Shown here: positions 63,537 through 64,000 of the stretch, in pieces
Numbering within the stretch: position 1 is the stretch's first letter
Layout: each line of letters starts with the position of its first letter
Position numbers and translations under genes: made by a program
Source: CAYQIM01 sp964417555
GTDB taxonomy: Bacteria > Pseudomonadota > Gammaproteobacteria > Diplorickettsiales > Diplorickettsiaceae
Reading direction: 5' to 3'
Assembly: GCA_964417555.1 (NCBI GenBank)
Contig: CAYQIM010000063.1
Location: 7,831-71,830 of the forward strand
DNA length: 64,000 nucleotides
The notes under the pieces: model-generated
The model's input: only the letters and a program-made list of their open reading frames with translations
The model's database searches: none
Told to the model about the DNA's origin: nothing

Positions 63537-63722
63537 TTCTATCCCTCTGCTTAACACCTACATTAACCTTATTAAAAATACAATAGGACATTTTTCCAAT
63601 ATTTTTTTCTGATATCTTTAGATAAAATTAATTAGCGTGGAATGATAGTGAGGAAGCTTTGCTGATCCCCGTCATATGGCGAGAAATAAAAAAAATAAAT
63701 ATATAATATAAGGAAATAAATA

Positions 63723-63956
63723 ATGGCGGCAGTTATGAAATTTGATACCTTAGCATGGGCCAAAAAGCTCGAAAAAGTTGGCGTACCTTCTGAGCAAGCA
63801 GAGGTACAAGTTGAGCTAATTTTCAAAGCAATAGATGACAATACTTGTACAAAAAATGATCTTAACAATTTAGAAAATAACATTAAGATAAAGTTATTTG
63901 AACAAGCGAGTCGCTATGCTCATGAAAAATTTTGGCCATCGTGTCCCCAAAATTAA
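63723..63956 (+). CDS. DUF1640-like coiled-coil protein, probably truncated
   Basis: A 77-aa reading that begins like DUF1640/CCDC90-type proteins: KFDTLAWAKKLEKVGVPSEQAE, then TKNDLNNLENNIKIKLFE. That family normally continues as a coiled coil with one C-terminal membrane segment. Here it runs into SRYAHEKFWPSCPQN and stops, and base composition becomes GC-richer from about 63904. A mobile or repeat element may therefore have cut the gene, and the remainder would lie outside the window. AAGGA precedes the ATG and a TATAAT-like sequence lies upstream. Confidence 0.55.
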   Translation: MAAVMKFDTLAWAKKLEKVGVPSEQAEVQVELIFKAIDDNTCTKNDLNNLENNIKIKLFEQASRYAHEKFWPSCPQN

Positions 63957-64000
63957 TTCGCATCACGCGACTGAAATTAGGCCGCGATTCGTCCTGCGTC

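Noticed and set aside
1..64000. tRNA, rRNA and CRISPR arrays
   Set aside because: I checked the intergenic regions and saw no cloverleaf-like sequence, no rRNA and no regularly spaced repeats.

Overview
The window is one AT-rich bacterial chromosome segment whose housekeeping genes have gammaproteobacterial gene order. Examples are leuS-lptE-holA-nadD-rsfS-rlmH, glyA-nrdR-nusB-thiL-pgpA, tsaE...mutL-miaA, mutY-yggX and gcvT-gcvH-gcvPA-gcvPB. Between these conserved blocks lie eukaryotic-like genes: an ADP-ribosyltransferase-like protein, two Ser/Thr protein kinases and an OTU-type cysteine protease. There are also several orphan helical proteins and many freshly broken genes. This combination suggests a host-associated member of the Legionellales (Coxiellaceae, Rickettsiella/Diplorickettsia-like). 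The taxon is an inference from gene content; no rRNA or Dot/Icm gene is present to prove it.

Layout. 0-7.8 kb: sohB end, lnt, then the leuS...rlmH operon. 8-11.8 kb (minus): glyA, nrdR, nusB, thiL, pgpA. 12-13 kb: ART-like gene with a broken 3' end. 13-20.5 kb: ettA, tsaE, a GT2-GtrA glycosyltransferase, a frameshifted kinase, mutL, miaA. 20.5-23.4 kb (minus): MHS transporter, ITPase-like protein, HglS-like dioxygenase. 23.4-27.7 kb: NIF3-like, asmA, mutY, yggX, purine nucleoside phosphorylase. 27.7-38.1 kb: an accessory island with two orphan proteins, a kinase interrupted by TAA, a transglutaminase gene broken by a 16-bp duplication and a TGA, and a gene split at an A7 run; scpA, a site-2 protease and an SDR are embedded in it. 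38-47 kb: icd, clpA, infA, pncC, OTU protease, xthA, phosphomannomutase. 46.8-51 kb: nrdA-nrdB. 51-56.7 kb: acid phosphatase, orphan, znuABC, parAB. 56.8-59.1 kb: two paralogous glycosyltransferases (one frameshifted) separated by a GIY-YIG gene bounded by inverted repeats. 59.2-63.5 kb: glycine cleavage operon. The right end enters a truncated DUF1640-like gene.

The most notable signal is regulatory. Four promoters (ART-like gene, kinase and two orphan genes) carry direct repeats of CTTAAG/CTTAAT half-sites with an exact 11-bp period. In three of them the repeats sit 10-11 bp upstream of a good -10 hexamer; in the fourth the -10 is weak. This is the layout of PmrA boxes, which control Dot/Icm effectors in Legionella and Coxiella. 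These genes may therefore be a small effector regulon, much of it now decaying. Separately, nrdR is encoded at 10 kb and two NrdR-box-like sites 32 bp apart precede nrdA, so regulator and probable target are both visible.
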